This document shows positions 17,857-29,489 of a stretch of 64,000 bases of DNA, one piece after another; within the stretch, counting starts at the first letter, position 1; every line of letters begins with the position of its first letter. Source of the DNA: Euclidia mi (Eukaryota > Arthropoda > Insecta > Lepidoptera > Erebidae). Under the pieces are notes generated by a model. The model saw only the letters and a list, made by a program, of their open reading frames with translations. It searched no databases and was not told the origin of the DNA. Location: positions 9,927,217 to 9,991,216 of the forward strand of contig OX123209.2 in assembly GCA_944739405.2 (NCBI GenBank), read 5' to 3'. The position numbers and the translations under genes are program-made.

Positions 17857-18390
17857 AAACCCCTGGACTAAAAAGATACGTCTAAAGACTTTATATACCA
17901 CACGACTCGATACAAGTACCACTCATTCTACCATAGACTTAATGAACAAACATTTGGTAATATCGAAATTTAATCATTTGGCACCAAATATCAAAATTGT
18001 TGAGAAAACTTCTCTTCGTCTCCTAGGTTCACCAATTTTTGAAGAAGCTTTTGATTCTTTCATAGAAGAAAAGATACAAAATTTCAGTGATATTTCAGAT
18101 GGTCTATTCAAAATTAATATTCATTCAGCTTATACAATTATTCGGTATTGCCTTTTCGTCCCTAAATTTACTCACATTTTAAGATCACAACTTTGGAAAA
18201 AAATAGCACTTTTAGGAAAAAATTATCAAATTATTCAAACAACTTTAAGGAAGATATTAAATGAGGACATGGACGACCGAGCCTGGCTACAAGCGTCTTT
18301 ACCCAAACGTCTAGGTGGGCTCGGCGTTGTAAAAGTTGTGGGTAAAAGTTCCTGCTTTATTTCTTCTGATTCTGGGTTACAGGTGAAGTA
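17857..18390 (+). pseudogene. Non-LTR reverse transcriptase, part 3 (thumb and C-terminus)
   Basis: About 175 residues with FNHLAPNIKIVEKTSLRLLG and LFVPKFTHILRS, ending near ASLPKRLGGLGV. This is the conserved C-terminal part of the same RT family as parts 1 and 2. Together the three parts span 16 kb. Confidence 0.75.
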
Positions 18391-19905
18391 ACAAAAAAGT
18401 CAGGCCTTCCGTAATTGCGCAAATATGCCATAGCATCTTGCGTCTTCTCGTGGAGATACCTCTAAGACCCAGTGAATGCAGACGGCAAGATAACGTATTG
18501 TCCGTTATTGGTATTAACGCTCGCGTCTTGGTTCAAAGCATCCCTCAGATGAATATAGTCATCCGCTCTAAGCTTTTGTTGGTTTCGCCGAATGAAATTT
18601 AATCTCTCTGAAAGCATTTTCGCCATCATATCTACATAATACTAATTAAACAAATCTCTGTAATAATGCAGTACGTTAAAACAGCCTTAATCATTAACCG
18701 GTACGCATAATACTGCATACAGGACATAGTTTTATTTCTTAGGGAATTCTGCTAAGAAATAGGTTAAAGAATATCCATCGTCTCCTAATACAAACATTGG
18801 CGGATATTGTAGCGGATCATAAGCGCGGTGCAACTCTGAAATCGTGTCCTTTCTCTTCATCGACTAAAAGAACAGCTACTTCATTTATCGAGGGAGCCTT
18901 ACGTCTGCCCCGGTGTTCTGATTGCGGTGTGCGATCAGAGTGAATAATTAATTTTAAAGTCTCCGTGGTATTGAGTTCGATACTATGTTTAAAACTTTGT
19001 AGGTATGTGTTGTGACTGTTCAACATAGTTTGCAGTTCGTTGATCAAATCGAGTTTCAGCATGGGGGCCATGTTAGATCGGAGTGATAGTTCTGTAGGTC
19101 CGCATTTGGTATGAACTATATCTGCAAAAATTGAGGTCTCTGTCCTGACGGTAGAAGGCTACCTATGAGATGATATACTTGTCTACCTTAAAGGTAGGCA
19201 TAAAATTTTCCTCTCTTATTTCTTTCGCTCCAAACTAAGTAATTTGAAAAAGGTTATTGTATTTACGTACGTTATTTAGAAAATGCGAAGAAAATGTGTG
19301 ATTATTTGTCACAAGGCTTATTGGCTCTGGTGGCTCTTCAATATTAGGCAAAATAAGTTTTGCAGACGCACAGCACACACTGTTGGCTTCATCAGTCCAT
19401 TTTTTAGCCAAACATTTAAAACAAATCTTTTTCAATTGCCCGATATGGATACTGTTCTGATGAGCATAATCAATTTGTGCATCATAACTGAATGCCGATC
19501 TTCTACTATGTATAAGCTAAAGTTCTATTGCGCAACCTAGCTGTTAACGCCTGTTGTCTTTCTCTCTGTACCATAAGCCGCTGCGCGCGTTCAGCGCTTG
19601 ATTTCCGTGCACGCACTGGCGAATTTCTAGCTCTATTTTGATACAGACGTTGCGATCGCTTGGCGCTCGACTGTCTCTCGTATAACTGCGATGATCTTTA
19701 ATTTTATTCAGCTAGATGAAGTGAAAGTTCGGCGCTACATTGCGCGTGCTCCTGTGTTTCTGTCTTTATTTTCAGCAAAGCGCTGCGAATGTTCGGCGCT
19801 AGATTCTCTGGCACGCGCCTGCGTAGCGTACTCTCTCTGACTTGCGAGACGATATGAATTTTCAGAGGAAAATTCTCCAATGCGACGTCTTTTCACTAAT
19901 CTCGC
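18391..19905 (-). pseudogene. Helitron replicase/helicase N-terminal part
   Basis: Reading the minus strand from about 19905: a charged repeat region with recurring Arg/Ser-rich units (19560-19900), a zinc-type segment (CFKCLAKKW.. ..CCASAKLILP) and FLNNVRKYNNLFQIT, then LIIHSDRTPQ..APSINEVA (18860-19000). It ends in the Helitron_like_N block (ERLNFIRRNQQKLRADDYIH, LPSAFTGS, AMAYLRNYGRPD) near 18400. The Rep HUH and helicase domains are absent. Rolling-circle transposition is the family role. Several stops and frameshifts are seen. Confidence 0.75.
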
Positions 19906-20337
19906 TTGGGAACTATGTTAACACGTTCGCTGCGGCATCGGGTTGAATAGAATCGATGGTGTTCTTTCCCGCGGTACGGCGTTAAAATTGCTGTACTTTA
20001 CGCTGGTGCGGGACAGATATCTTTAGAGTTAGTATGAATAAAAGAGAGACAGCTAGTGTTTTCAAACGACCCTTTTGAATGTTGACCATATTTGTAATAA
20101 AAACGTATCGGGTCTAATCAACCCGCTACCGACCAGAGAAATAATTTTTTCATCAAGTGTGTTTATCAGGTCTTAACGACCCGATGCCCGATAGCCGCAC
20201 TAGATTACTTGCCAGTTGATCTAGTGCCGTGCATGTGTCTAGGTGAATATTGATATTATCTACAATCATAAACCCACGTGATAAGTAGTTGACTGTTATT
20301 ACAATATTATCTAGGGTTTACGCGAAAGTAACACATT

Positions 20338-20911
20338 TTAATTAAACTACAGCTTACGGATTTTATCGCAATATATTGGTTTCACTCAGATGGTATTAGT
20401 GCCGATTTCAAGTTTTTTGAATTTGAGACTAATACCATCTGAGTCTTCTATGAGCATGGTTGCTGAAAAGTTACCGAAACGTCGGATTACAATATATACC
20501 AACAGACAGCCATGCAGAGGGTATCGGGTTCGAATCCACGGCGCGCACCAATGACTTTTTGAAGTTATGTGCGTATTAACTTGTTAATTATCGCCTGCCC
20601 CGTGCTTCGGAGGGCAGGTTAAGCAGTCGGTCCCGGCTGTCATGAAGATCTTTGACAGTCGTTATGGATAGTCAGTACTTCTGAATAAAACTGACTACTA
20701 GTCTAGACCTTCGAATATAGCTAGCCCTCTGGGTTGCGGAGGTCCAAAGACAGTCGCTCCGTGAAAAAGCCAATATCCAGTCAAATCTGGTTAAACTAGT
20801 AAGAGAACCCTAGGGTAAAACTGGGACAACGCTAGGAGGATGATAATGGTTTAAATTTTATACTAGTGAAACCAATATATCGCTGTAAAATCCGTAATTT
20901 GTAGTTTAATT
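20338..20911. repeat. Inverted-repeat element with internal hairpin
   Basis: Arms of about 46 bp at 20338-20385 and 20865-20911 (ATTAAACTACA..ACGGATTTTA..ATATATTGGTTTCAC) are complementary. Inside, CTCAGATGGTATTAGT (about 20385-20400) and its exact complement at about 20429-20444 form a second hairpin. A family-2 SINE lies in between. It is probably a MITE that was invaded. Confidence 0.7.
20495..20790 (+). repeat. tRNA-derived SINE family 2
   Basis: B box GGTTCGAATCC at about 20528, then ACGGCGCGCACCA, GCCTGCCCCGTGCTTCGG and ATCTTTGACAGTCGTTATGG. This is the same order as 60288-60545. Confidence 0.8.
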
Positions 20912-20928
20912 TGACTGTTTTTAGTAAT

Positions 20929-21288
20929 ATGATGAGGCAATCGAGAAAGCAGCTGTATAAGTGTGACAACAGTGACAGTGAAATAGAAGCGAAAAACAAA
21001 GATGATGAGGATGATATAAATTTTTCGTACGCGGTTTACCGCAAAATTGATATAGGTAAGCAAAATATACCTAACAATATTTACACCAGTCCATCAACTG
21101 GTCAGATGTTACAAGTACTGCAAAATGCAGCCATTCCATCAACCAGCAACGTGAACAGTTCAGGAGTGCAAATATTAGAAAATAGAGTAATTAAGCCAGC
21201 CAGATCTGTTATCAATACTCAAGTTTCTTCTATATCGTGTGATGACACGGATATTTTCTTAACCCCGAAAAGTCGAAAGAAACCCTAG
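20929..21288 (+). CDS. Unknown acidic/serine-rich ORF in piggyBac-type ends
   Basis: 119 residues from the ATG at 20929. It begins basic (MMRQSRKQLYKC), passes an acidic stretch (SDSEIEAKNKDDEDD), then is rich in Ser, Thr and Asn, and ends LTPKSRKKP. No domain is recognised. AATAAAA-type signals follow within 150 bases. It lies about 1 kb inside a piggyBac-type terminus, as does the unrelated-looking but similar-sized ORF at 58861-59259. It may be an upstream exon of a longer protein. Function unknown. Confidence 0.45.
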   Translation: MMRQSRKQLYKCDNSDSEIEAKNKDDEDDINFSYAVYRKIDIGKQNIPNNIYTSPSTGQMLQVLQNAAIPSTSNVNSSGVQILENRVIKPARSVINTQVSSISCDDTDIFLTPKSRKKP

Positions 21289-22526
21289 CTGACATGTACC
21301 GACATCTTAATAAAAGAAAATAAAATTTCAATTCCATCTCCATCAAAGGACGATAGGGTAGTTGACAGTAAGAAAAATACCATCTGATTTTTATATATGT
21401 GATAGTTTACGGTCTATATATGTGAAAAATAAATGGTATTTATTAAAAAAAGCATTCATTTATATTTTTGAGATATAAAATTGTGATATTACGGCCATTA
21501 CTTATGTGAAAGTGAACGCCAATCAGCGCGTGACGTCATATGTTGGAATACATAGCCGTGAACAACAACTTGTCAGTGTAAACTTATCGTTTTTCAGCAA
21601 TTTTGCTGTGAAATAAAAGTATTTTCATTCGTCTCCACAGTTGTCTTACGACAATAACAACTAGCGAAAATGGAAGCAGGGTTTACAAAAGCAAATAGCA
21701 ATAATTTGCCCAAAATTGATGTGCATGAATGCTGGGTGCATTTTTCGCATCAAACACCAATTTCTGCTCTGCAGAATTCCGTAATATCAAAACTTCTGTA
21801 TAAGTATACAACAAAAAACAATATAGTACCTAGTGTAAAAATATAATTACGTTATGTAAAGTGTTTTATAACATATATAACTCATACATGATTTTGAGGT
21901 TATGGATATCTGATAATGGTTAATGTAGAGCTAATGGGTTTTTTCTTTTGTAGATCATCACGAGCATCTTACTGAGATGATGCCATAAGTTACGTGCAAC
22001 TGAAACGTGATTGTAAACTCTGCATTACGATATAGGAATTTAAATTCTGCATTACGAAGTGCAAAATATTCCCAGACCATAAAGTGCGGTCGAAGTTATA
22101 CACAGTAACATTGATTGTTGACGAAGAAAAAACTACATCATTCGATCTATAGAATGTCACGAATGTTGCTTCGCAAGGTGGTTGCAAGCACGCAATAGCA
22201 TTCCTCATGTGGGTTCATCGCAGAAGTAAAGAGCCATCGCACTTCAATAGAGTGCTACTGGAAAAAATCAAAGCTATCCCAAGTCGGAACCAGCTTAAAA
22301 TATATAACAGCCAAAACCATGTTCAAGAATAGCCCCACTTTACAATCAAATTCAAGAGTTCTTACAAAGTTTTTAGAAGCAGGTCACAAAATTACTCTTG
22401 AAGATTGTGAATTGTTAAATTATCAACATAATTTTTTTCTCAAAGCTACTGACAGCGCTTCAATGCATCAGCTTGTTTTAAAATATAAAGACAAATGCTG
22501 TGAATCATTTTTAAGAAATGTAGTTA

Positions 22527-24186
22527 CGAGGGAAGGTCCAAAAGTTCGTGGAATGAAAGGGTTCTAAGGCAGATCTCCATACATCAAAATGTCTGAAATT
22601 AAATTGAAGCGTACAGTAATAAAAAATATATCAAAAAAATTGGCGTAAGTAACAGAGTCTATAAATGATTCTATTTTCACTCAGGAAAGGTGGAAAAAGA
22701 AGATATCGGTGTTTGAATATTTAGTTAAGAATGAACAATGTAGGTAAAAGGAAAGTTATAGTATGAAAGTTAAACAATGTAGGTAGGTACGTTTGAATTA
22801 TCAACTGACATATGTCAGATTGACATCAAAACGCGGAAGTACTTTGTAGCATCTAACTGTCACAGCCAAAGACAAAAGCAGAGTTGCACATTTTAAATCG
22901 ATTTTATGTGAAATCGATACAACATTAAAACGATTCTGTGACGTTTTTATTTGATTTAAACGTTGTTTTGCTTAAAAAATATTAGCTTTTTGATATAATG
23001 TTGATTAAATACTAAATAACTGCATTTTAAACCAAACCAACTCTATAAAGGTCGATCGTATCGATTACTTATTTAATAATCGATACGGATGTAGCACTCA
23101 CGTCTATTCCTGTTACACCATTGTTTATGGCAACAATCAAATAATAAAGTATTCGTAATCAATTGGAATGCTTTTTATCATCATAAAATACTCCAGCTTT
23201 AACGAGACAAAGTGAAAATTATAAAAATCGTAGAAAAAATAAACAATTTGTTTTGTTCATATGAAGTTTAAGGTCGCCACAACAAACCCAGACCAAATTC
23301 TGCCATTGTTCTTTAATAAAACATTTAATCAATTTTTCCTTTGCAATAGAATCACCCTTCAGCTGAATACATTTGTTGGATCTATAAATTCATTTTTCTA
23401 AATCGTCGAAATAATATTTTTTGTTTTTCGCCTCAAAATTCGCCAAAATTGCCTCCTTCACCTCATTGTCGTCGGAAAATTTCCTTCCCCTTTGGACTTT
23501 TTTTAAATTAGGGAACAAATAAAAATCACTGGACCAGGTCTGGACTGTAAGGTGCGTGGACTCGTCATCCAAAGCCGTGCGTGTGCAGAGCAGCCATTGC
23601 AAATCTGCTCTTGTGAAGCGGTGGTGCGTTGTTTTGCAAGAGCAACACACCCTTAGCCAATTTTCGTCGACGTTTTTCTTTGATAGCCGCCTTTTTCTCT
23701 AATATCGATGCGTAGTATTCTCCGGTTATGTTTCTTCCCTTTTCTTTGTTATCAATCAGTATTATTCCCTCACAATCCCAAAAAACAGTACCCATCAACT
23801 TTCCAGCCGATTCCGACACTTTGAATTTCTTTAAGGGGGTGTGCCCTTTTTATGCCATTGCACGGACTCCTGTTTGGACTCAGGCTCAAAGTGATAGACT
23901 CATTTTTCATCTCCAGTAATAATCCGGTCCAAAATCTGTGCAGGTTCATCTCCTCACAACTCCAAAACCCGCTTTGAAGCATCGACGGGCTGCTGTTTCT
24001 TAAGCGGTGTGACTTGTTCCTTCCGGTTGATTTGTTTAGCAGGCGAGTGTTCGTAAACGTATGACGTAACAGGGCTGAAACTCTTTTTATATACTAATGA
24101 TGAGTCCCCAAGTAGTATGACATTAAGCGAGCGCCCCTATCCCCTCTCCATACCCTCTATTCCACGAACTTTTGGACCTCCCCTCG
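22527..24186 (-). mobile_element. Mariner-like transposon, copy C (old family)
   Basis: Termini CGAGGGAAGGTCCAAAAG and its near-complement, both next to TA (22525-22526, 24187-24188). It interrupts the YqaJ gene; removing it restores continuity of that reading. The left 700 bases are non-coding or a further insertion. Confidence 0.8.
23390..23985 (-). pseudogene. Mariner transposase C fragment
   Basis: The minus strand shows SAGKLMGTVFWDCEGII with the first catalytic region damaged, LLLQNNAPPLHKSRFAMAAL where the second Asp has become Asn, and SDFYLFPNLKK with the third Asp. It has several frameshifts and a degraded N-terminus. It is distinct from the mariner of copies A and B. Confidence 0.75.
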
Positions 24187-24865
24187 TATATCAGATGTTG
24201 TTATGAAACAAATTGAAGAAGAAACAAGGGATTAACACAAGAGCCTTCTTTGGCATGAATTGAGGTATGGGCGGATAACAGCATCATGGGCTTTTGAAGT
24301 AAGTCGCTGCAAAACAAGTGATGGGACATTAATCTCTGATACCATGGGTGGGCAAATTCCAGATACCCCAGCTATGAAACGAGGCAGGATTTTAGAGGAC
24401 TCAGTGAGAGAACATTTGGAGTTACAACTGCATAAAAAAATTAAGAAATGTTGTTTGATATTGAGTCCTGTATATCCAATAATTGCTGGTTCACCTGATG
24501 GTATCTGTGAAGATTGCGTAGTGGAAATGGAGGGTCCAACAAGAATAATAACATACCCAAATTATATCAAAGATGGGAATCCTACAGACAAATATTACAC
24601 TCAAATACAAATACAAATGTTTTTAACTGGCATGAAAATGTGTGTATTTTGTGTAGCTGATCCTGATTTCACTAGAAATAAAAAAACGAACTCTTTGTGT
24701 GTAGCATTCAGTTATGAATTTGTCAACAATATTATACATTTGAATTTAATGTGTATGTATTACGTTTATGTATTTTTATTTTAAAATATATTTATGTATG
24801 TATAATTAATAGAAATAATAAGTATATTTTCTTAACGTCATATAATACACCTACTTCTTCTCTCT

Positions 24866-24962
24866 CTGCACCACTCTAAGGTAGACTGGTAGATAATGCC
24901 TATGGCATTAAGTCCGGCTATATACTTTGTGTAAGTATATAAAGAATCAATAAATAAATTAT
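24866..24962 (+). repeat. Non-LTR retroelement 3' tail
   Basis: GCACCACTCTAAGGTAGACT, ATGCCTATGGCATTAAGTCC, and an AATAAATAAATT tail: a short 5'-truncated 3' UTR of the kind ending many insect LINEs. Confidence 0.5.
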
Positions 24963-25017
24963 TAATGATAGCTTGCTGAATCATACCATTACTTTATCGA
25001 AGCGTGGAAAGTGCTCA

Positions 25018-25490
25018 CTAGGAAAAACTGAAAAAGCTTTACTCAAGGCCGTCAAGGTGAGGGCCAACATGCCATAATGCCATGCTGGCTGCTGGGATGA
25101 TGTCCATTTGTTTGGTTTGCTTGGCTTCGTTCTTATTTTATTTGACTTCTGTTTTAACACTTAGGGGTCGAACTAATTGGACTCCTGACTTTTGTTAGTA
25201 CTGTTCAACATGTTTAAACCCTCTGTCGGCCATCACATTCATACCTTTATCTAAACACTGTACAAAATCACATGATTAAACTAAGCAAGTGTCGGTTATT
25301 TCAGCCCCAAACCCAGGTGAAATATAATTCACCAATCCACCCGGTGTAAGATAAGATATCAAATACTTAATGGTATTCGCTTTTTTATAGTCTGACCACG
25401 TTAGAGCCTGATTGAGAGCCTTTGATGGCTTTTGTTGCCGATCTCTAAGCAGTCGATGATGCGACTGACATTGTAGTATTTATATACTCA
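25018..25490 (-). pseudogene. DDE_4-type transposase fragment (THAP-linked)
   Basis: Minus strand: ALTWSDYKKANTIKYLIS, then GLVNYISPGFG..ITDTCLV, then KGMNVMADRGFKHVEQY and RPLSVK..KNEAKQTKQM. These are the catalytic-core blocks of the PIF/ISL2EU-like transposases that carry an N-terminal THAP domain; the Asp residues of DTCLV and ADRGF are present. The C-terminal Glu region is decayed. The matching THAP exons lie upstream on the same strand (27340-29162). Confidence 0.7.
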
Positions 25491-25930
25491 ATTTAGGATC
25501 TAATTTTACAATAAAGTGTGCATAACACTAGCTATTACAGGAATATTTAAAAATATATTTTGCTACCATATGAAAGAGTCATGGCAAAATCATCAGCTAA
25601 TTCTTAAAATTTACTATCCAAGCGATTTTTTTCAAACATAATACACACAATAGTAAATGATGTAGTGGAATATTGATTTCGTTAATTATAATATCAATTA
25701 GAAAGTAACTACTGTTAGGAACTCCAATGTAAAATCTTTGTTTATTAATAATTTTCTTAATAGTATCTTTGCTTTGCTTGCTTGTCGCTGTTATTTTACT
25801 TCAAGTAACTCACTGCACTCTGAAGAAGATTTAATCTGGAGAGAATGTGTTGATGGTGGCGATTCGGCAAATAAAAGATGTTGTATATAAAGAAACATCG
25901 GGTGCGCCAAAGTTCACCTAAATTTTGAAC
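25491..25930. other. AT-rich stretch
   Basis: No gene or repeat recognised. It probably holds decayed intron or transposase sequence between the MITE and the DDE core. Confidence 0.3.
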
Positions 25931-25934
25931 TCCG

Positions 25935-26912
25935 ATAATTGGATATCCGAAAATGTTCTTCCTAACATTTTTCATCCTAACAATCACAATTCCTAACTAC
26001 TCTGTCTCTACTGGTCATAACTCCGAAGCATTGAACTTCATAATGTCAGTAGCAATAAACATCTATTATACTTTTATTTGTTTTCCTATATTTTCTCAAC
26101 ATAACCATCTGTTACACTATGATTCAAAGTCATACTTATCTTTTTTGTTTAGATTTATTTTTATTAATAATAATTAGTAGTATATACATTAATTTTGCGT
26201 AACTTTATTTTAACATTAAATGTATAAAATATAAGAGTAATAAGTAGTACCATGGTACAAATACACAATAGTACAATGGTCAAGTTCCAGAAACGAATCG
26301 GTCGTATTAATAATTATTGGTTTAGGTTAGGTTAGAACTGTGACCACTACGCACGAGCCGAGCTAGCGAAGCAAGCGTGCCGCGGCAGCGGCCGGCGAAG
26401 TGCCAAAACCGAGTCAGTCCTATAGCTATTGGTTTAGGTACGGTTTAAACTGCGGTATAAACTCCCAGGCCATAAACATAACCGTAAATGAGTCGTGTTT
26501 TATGAATTTCAGTTGGAGTGTAGCCTTGGGGGAGCTACGGCGCGAGGACTTAGAAAATTTTGCCAAATCAGTGTTGTTTTTGCAAATCGTTTATTTTATC
26601 GATTCTATCATATAAAACACCTAAATATAAGGCTGAAAGTGTCTTAGTAAAAGTGCCATACATTTTTTATTACACTTGGTAAATGTTTCTTTCTGAGTAT
26701 GAGTGAAAATATTATGTTTAGGGATAAAAGCGTTATGATAAAAAACAGTAGGAGTTTAAATATATTTACATTAATGATATTATTAATTACAATTTTCGGA
26801 AACATGAGTGTTATGAACATCGCCGGTTGCACTACAAATAATATGAATGAAAACTTTAGGATGAAAAATTTTAGGAAGAGTGATCATTCGGATTACAAAT
26901 CGTTAGGAAGAA
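25935..26912. mobile_element. MITE with ~45-bp inverted ends
   Basis: Ends around CTTCCTAA.ATTTTTCATCCTAA (25955-25985) and its complement (26858-26882) are inverted. No long ORF lies inside; a GC-rich island with AGCGAAGCAAGCGTGCCG lies at 26345-26400. It is inserted in the THAP-DDE gene region. Confidence 0.55.
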
Positions 26913-27113
26913 CAATTTCGGGTAAAGAACTTGTGAGCCAATATTGAGTGTTATTCTTCCATTAATATTTTCTTGGTAACTCTGCTTAAACCAGATCTGA
27001 AGAATATTTCACTTGAAACGGAGATGTGGAAACTGACTTATGAGAAGACTTTAATGGTGACGCTGCCTGGTCTCTAAACTTAATACTGGTTTGAATGGCT
27101 TTACTTCTATATT

Positions 27114-27323
27114 TATCTTAATATATAAAATCCTTGCGTTACTGACTGAATGACAGACACGCTACAGCCAAAACTATTTGGCGCAGGCAGCTGAAATTTG
27201 GTACGTATGTTCTTTGGGGACCGTAGGGGTGCTCTAAGAAGGGATTTCCCGAAATTCCCACGGGATCGGCAAAAACGGGTAAATTTAAAAGAAAATCAGG
27301 CGTAGCTGCTGGCGTCCTCTAGT
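27114..27323 (+). repeat. Helitron-like short repeat, copy 3
   Basis: It runs from TATATAAAATCCTTGCG to GGCGTCCTCTAG and is closest to copies 1 and 4. Confidence 0.6.
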
Positions 27324-27339
27324 TATTTATAATAACTTG

Positions 27340-27700
27340 AACAGATTTATCTGCTGTTCTAGGACTTGTAGGGTCTTCCTCTTCTCTATCCTTGCATAAA
27401 ATTGAAAATTAATAGACATTGATTCAAGATAGAAAAAAATACAATTCACTCTCAATATCACTTCTCATTAATAATGTAAGCAGTAAGTACCTGAAGTTGC
27501 ATCAGAGGTATCTTCAGAAATGAAACCAGCACTACTAGTACTGGCTATAAAAATACTGCTCTCAATCGATTCACACTTCTACTATCATCATCTTTTGTTT
27601 TTTAAGTATATATGGTCGGTTTAAACTTCTACAATATGTTCTCTTTCTTCTACCTGGTTGACAATCAAATTTACGACGTAAATAGCCTGGTTTCAGACGT
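27340..27700 (-). pseudogene. THAP-protein middle exons
   Basis: The minus strand gives a segment with FDCQPGRRKRT and PYILKKQKMMIVEECES, which follows the THAP zinc finger in these transposases. A donor-like GTAAGTAC ends an exon at about 27493. An EEEDPTSPRTADKSVQV segment continues in the next exon up to the Helitron-like repeat. Confidence 0.55.
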
Positions 27701-27706
27701 AACTGT

Positions 27707-28830
27707 AATATTCAAATTCAAATTCAAATCGTTTATTTGCGAATATAGGTAGTACATGGATGGAAAAAATACAATGGTTCGGCTATATTCAGCTTGTCAA
27801 GCGTGCAATTATATTTGTATGCTTATTAGGCTTAGTTTTTGCAATTATGTGATTAAAACAAGTCAGTGAAATTAGAATTTATACAATGTCAATATTTTGT
27901 TAATTACGTAAATTTAATTTAAATTCATTAGCGTTAATAATTATTATATAAGTCATCAAATCAATTAAATTTGTCATTTAGATATTCTTGAATAGTATAA
28001 TAAGCCTTATTAGTCAATAATTGTTTTAATTTATACTTAAAGATATCTGTGCTAGCACTGTCCATTATATATTTTGGCAAATGATTGTAAACTCGAGGTG
28101 CCATGCAAAGTATACTCTTATTTATTTGTGATGTATTGTTCTGTGGATAAGAAATGTTATTATTTAGTCGCTTACTCTTTAATCTTTCAAACAAGGCCTT
28201 ATGAGTGTGTACAAACACAGATACCTCATAAATATAAATACACGCCAATGTCAAAATTTTGAGATTTACAAAATAGGGTTTACAAGAATCAGTCGTCTTA
28301 ATGTTACATATAGATCGTAAACATTTTTTTTGGGCCTTAAATACAGTTTCTTTGTTTACTGAGTTACCCCAAAATATGACACCAAATCTCAAAATCGACG
28401 CTACATACCCATAATAAGCAGTGATTACAGCAGACTGATTTACAACTTTTCTCAGCATATAAAGTGCATAGGCGAATTTGTTAAGTTTAGTACAAACACT
28501 TTCGACGTGAATTTTCCAGTTAAAATTAGAGTCAAGATAAATACCTAAAAATTTTGCGCTCTCCACCTCATGATTTTCTGTCCATTAAATTGCACATTCA
28601 GATTATTTAAATAATTTTTCCTATTTCTAAATGTCATTAAACTCGTTTTTTCAAAATTTATAATTAGATTGTTACACCTCAACCATTCTACAACCTTTTT
28701 TAGAGTCTCAGTCATGTCAATCTCTAAAGTTGTTTTTTCTTTGCTGGTGAACAAAACCGTACTATCATCGGCAAATAACACCATATTATTATTAATAGCC
28801 TTGGGCAAATCATTTATGTAGAACTACACG
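27707..28830 (-). pseudogene. CR1/Jockey-like retroelement, 5'-truncated
   Basis: Minus strand. From 28808 the RT catalytic box LFADDSTVLF, then LIINFEKT; after a frameshift near 28550, FLGIYLDSNFNWKIHV, YYGYVASILRFGVIFWG and the C-terminal KYKLKQLLTNKAYYT. The 3' end has AATAAACG followed by repeated ATTTGAATTTGA, a LINE tail. It sits inside the THAP coding region, between THAP exon 2 and the FDCQPGRRKRT segment. Confidence 0.85.
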
Positions 28831-28944
28831 ATATTGCGATGAATAGACAGTTTCATTCTTTGTTTTTGGGCATATCCGAGTAACTTGTGCATACAGTTAC
28901 ATACAGTTCCCATTATTTGAATCTCCATATCGTTTGGTAATTGT

Positions 28945-29162
28945 AACAGAAAGTAAATAATATCCTTATTACGAACAAGAAGAAGAAGTAATATTGTAGA
29001 AATATGAAAGTACGAATAGGTTAGTTGATAAAGACTTACATCGAAATGATCCTCACAATAATACATTCGAGAACTTGGAGACACATTTGTATCACGTCTT
29101 GCAAGTTGTAGCCACTTTTTTCTGATTTGTTTATTTATCCCTAGGCACGTGAAAAAACTCAT
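28945..29162 (-). pseudogene. THAP zinc-finger exons
   Basis: Minus strand reads RKKWLQLARRDTN, then SSRMYYCEDHFD, a C2CH THAP finger (the C-x-x-H pair of CEDHF is visible), followed by a GTAAGT donor at about 29040 and LPNDMEIQIMG in the next exon. It should be the DNA-binding head of the transposase core at 25018-25490. Confidence 0.7.
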
Positions 29163-29275
29163 TTTTGTCGTGAAAACACTGTTTTTACGTGTTTTTATTG
29201 TTGTACTGATACATTGTGGTACTATACAGTGCTTGAGTGTAATTAGAATTCATTATAATTTACTTTTTATTCTAA

Positions 29276-29487
29276 AACTAGAGGACGCCAGCAGCTACGC
29301 CTGCAATTTATTTAAATTTTCCCGTTTTGGCCGATCCCGTGGGAATTTCGGGAAATCCCTTCTTAGTGCACCCCTACGGTCCCCAAAGAACATACATGCC
29401 AAATTTCCGCTTCCTGCGCCCAATAGTTTCGGCTGTAGCGTGTCTGTCAGTCAGTCAGTAACGCAAGGATTTTATATATTAAAGATT
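29276..29487 (-). repeat. Helitron-like short repeat, copy 4
   Basis: On plus it starts CTAGAGGACGCCAGC and ends AAGGATTTTATATATTAA, the reverse of copies 1 and 3. Confidence 0.6.
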
Positions 29488-29489
29488 TT

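Larger units (their letters stand above)
21670..24784 (+). pseudogene. SWIM zinc finger / YqaJ-like nuclease gene, broken
   Basis: Starting at MEAGFTKANSNN (21670), it shows a SWIM-like block around 22170-22260 (GGCKHAIAFLMWVHRR, then CYWKK and VGTSLKYI) and an ..ESFLRNVV segment to 22524. After the mariner insertion it continues from about 24190: RYGRITASWAFEVSRCKT, MKRGRILEDSVREH, PIIAGSPDGICED, then YYTQIQIQMF and VADPDF, a YqaJ-type PD-(D/E)xK exonuclease fold. Frameshifts (about 22140, 22290) and a stop near 24233 disable it. It faces the THAP-DDE transposase at 25018-29162, the two-gene plan I know from ISL2EU transposons. Confidence 0.65.

Noticed and set aside
26322..26340. Telomeric TTAGG tract
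   Set aside because: Only about three units; too short for a telomere and seen as a common short motif.
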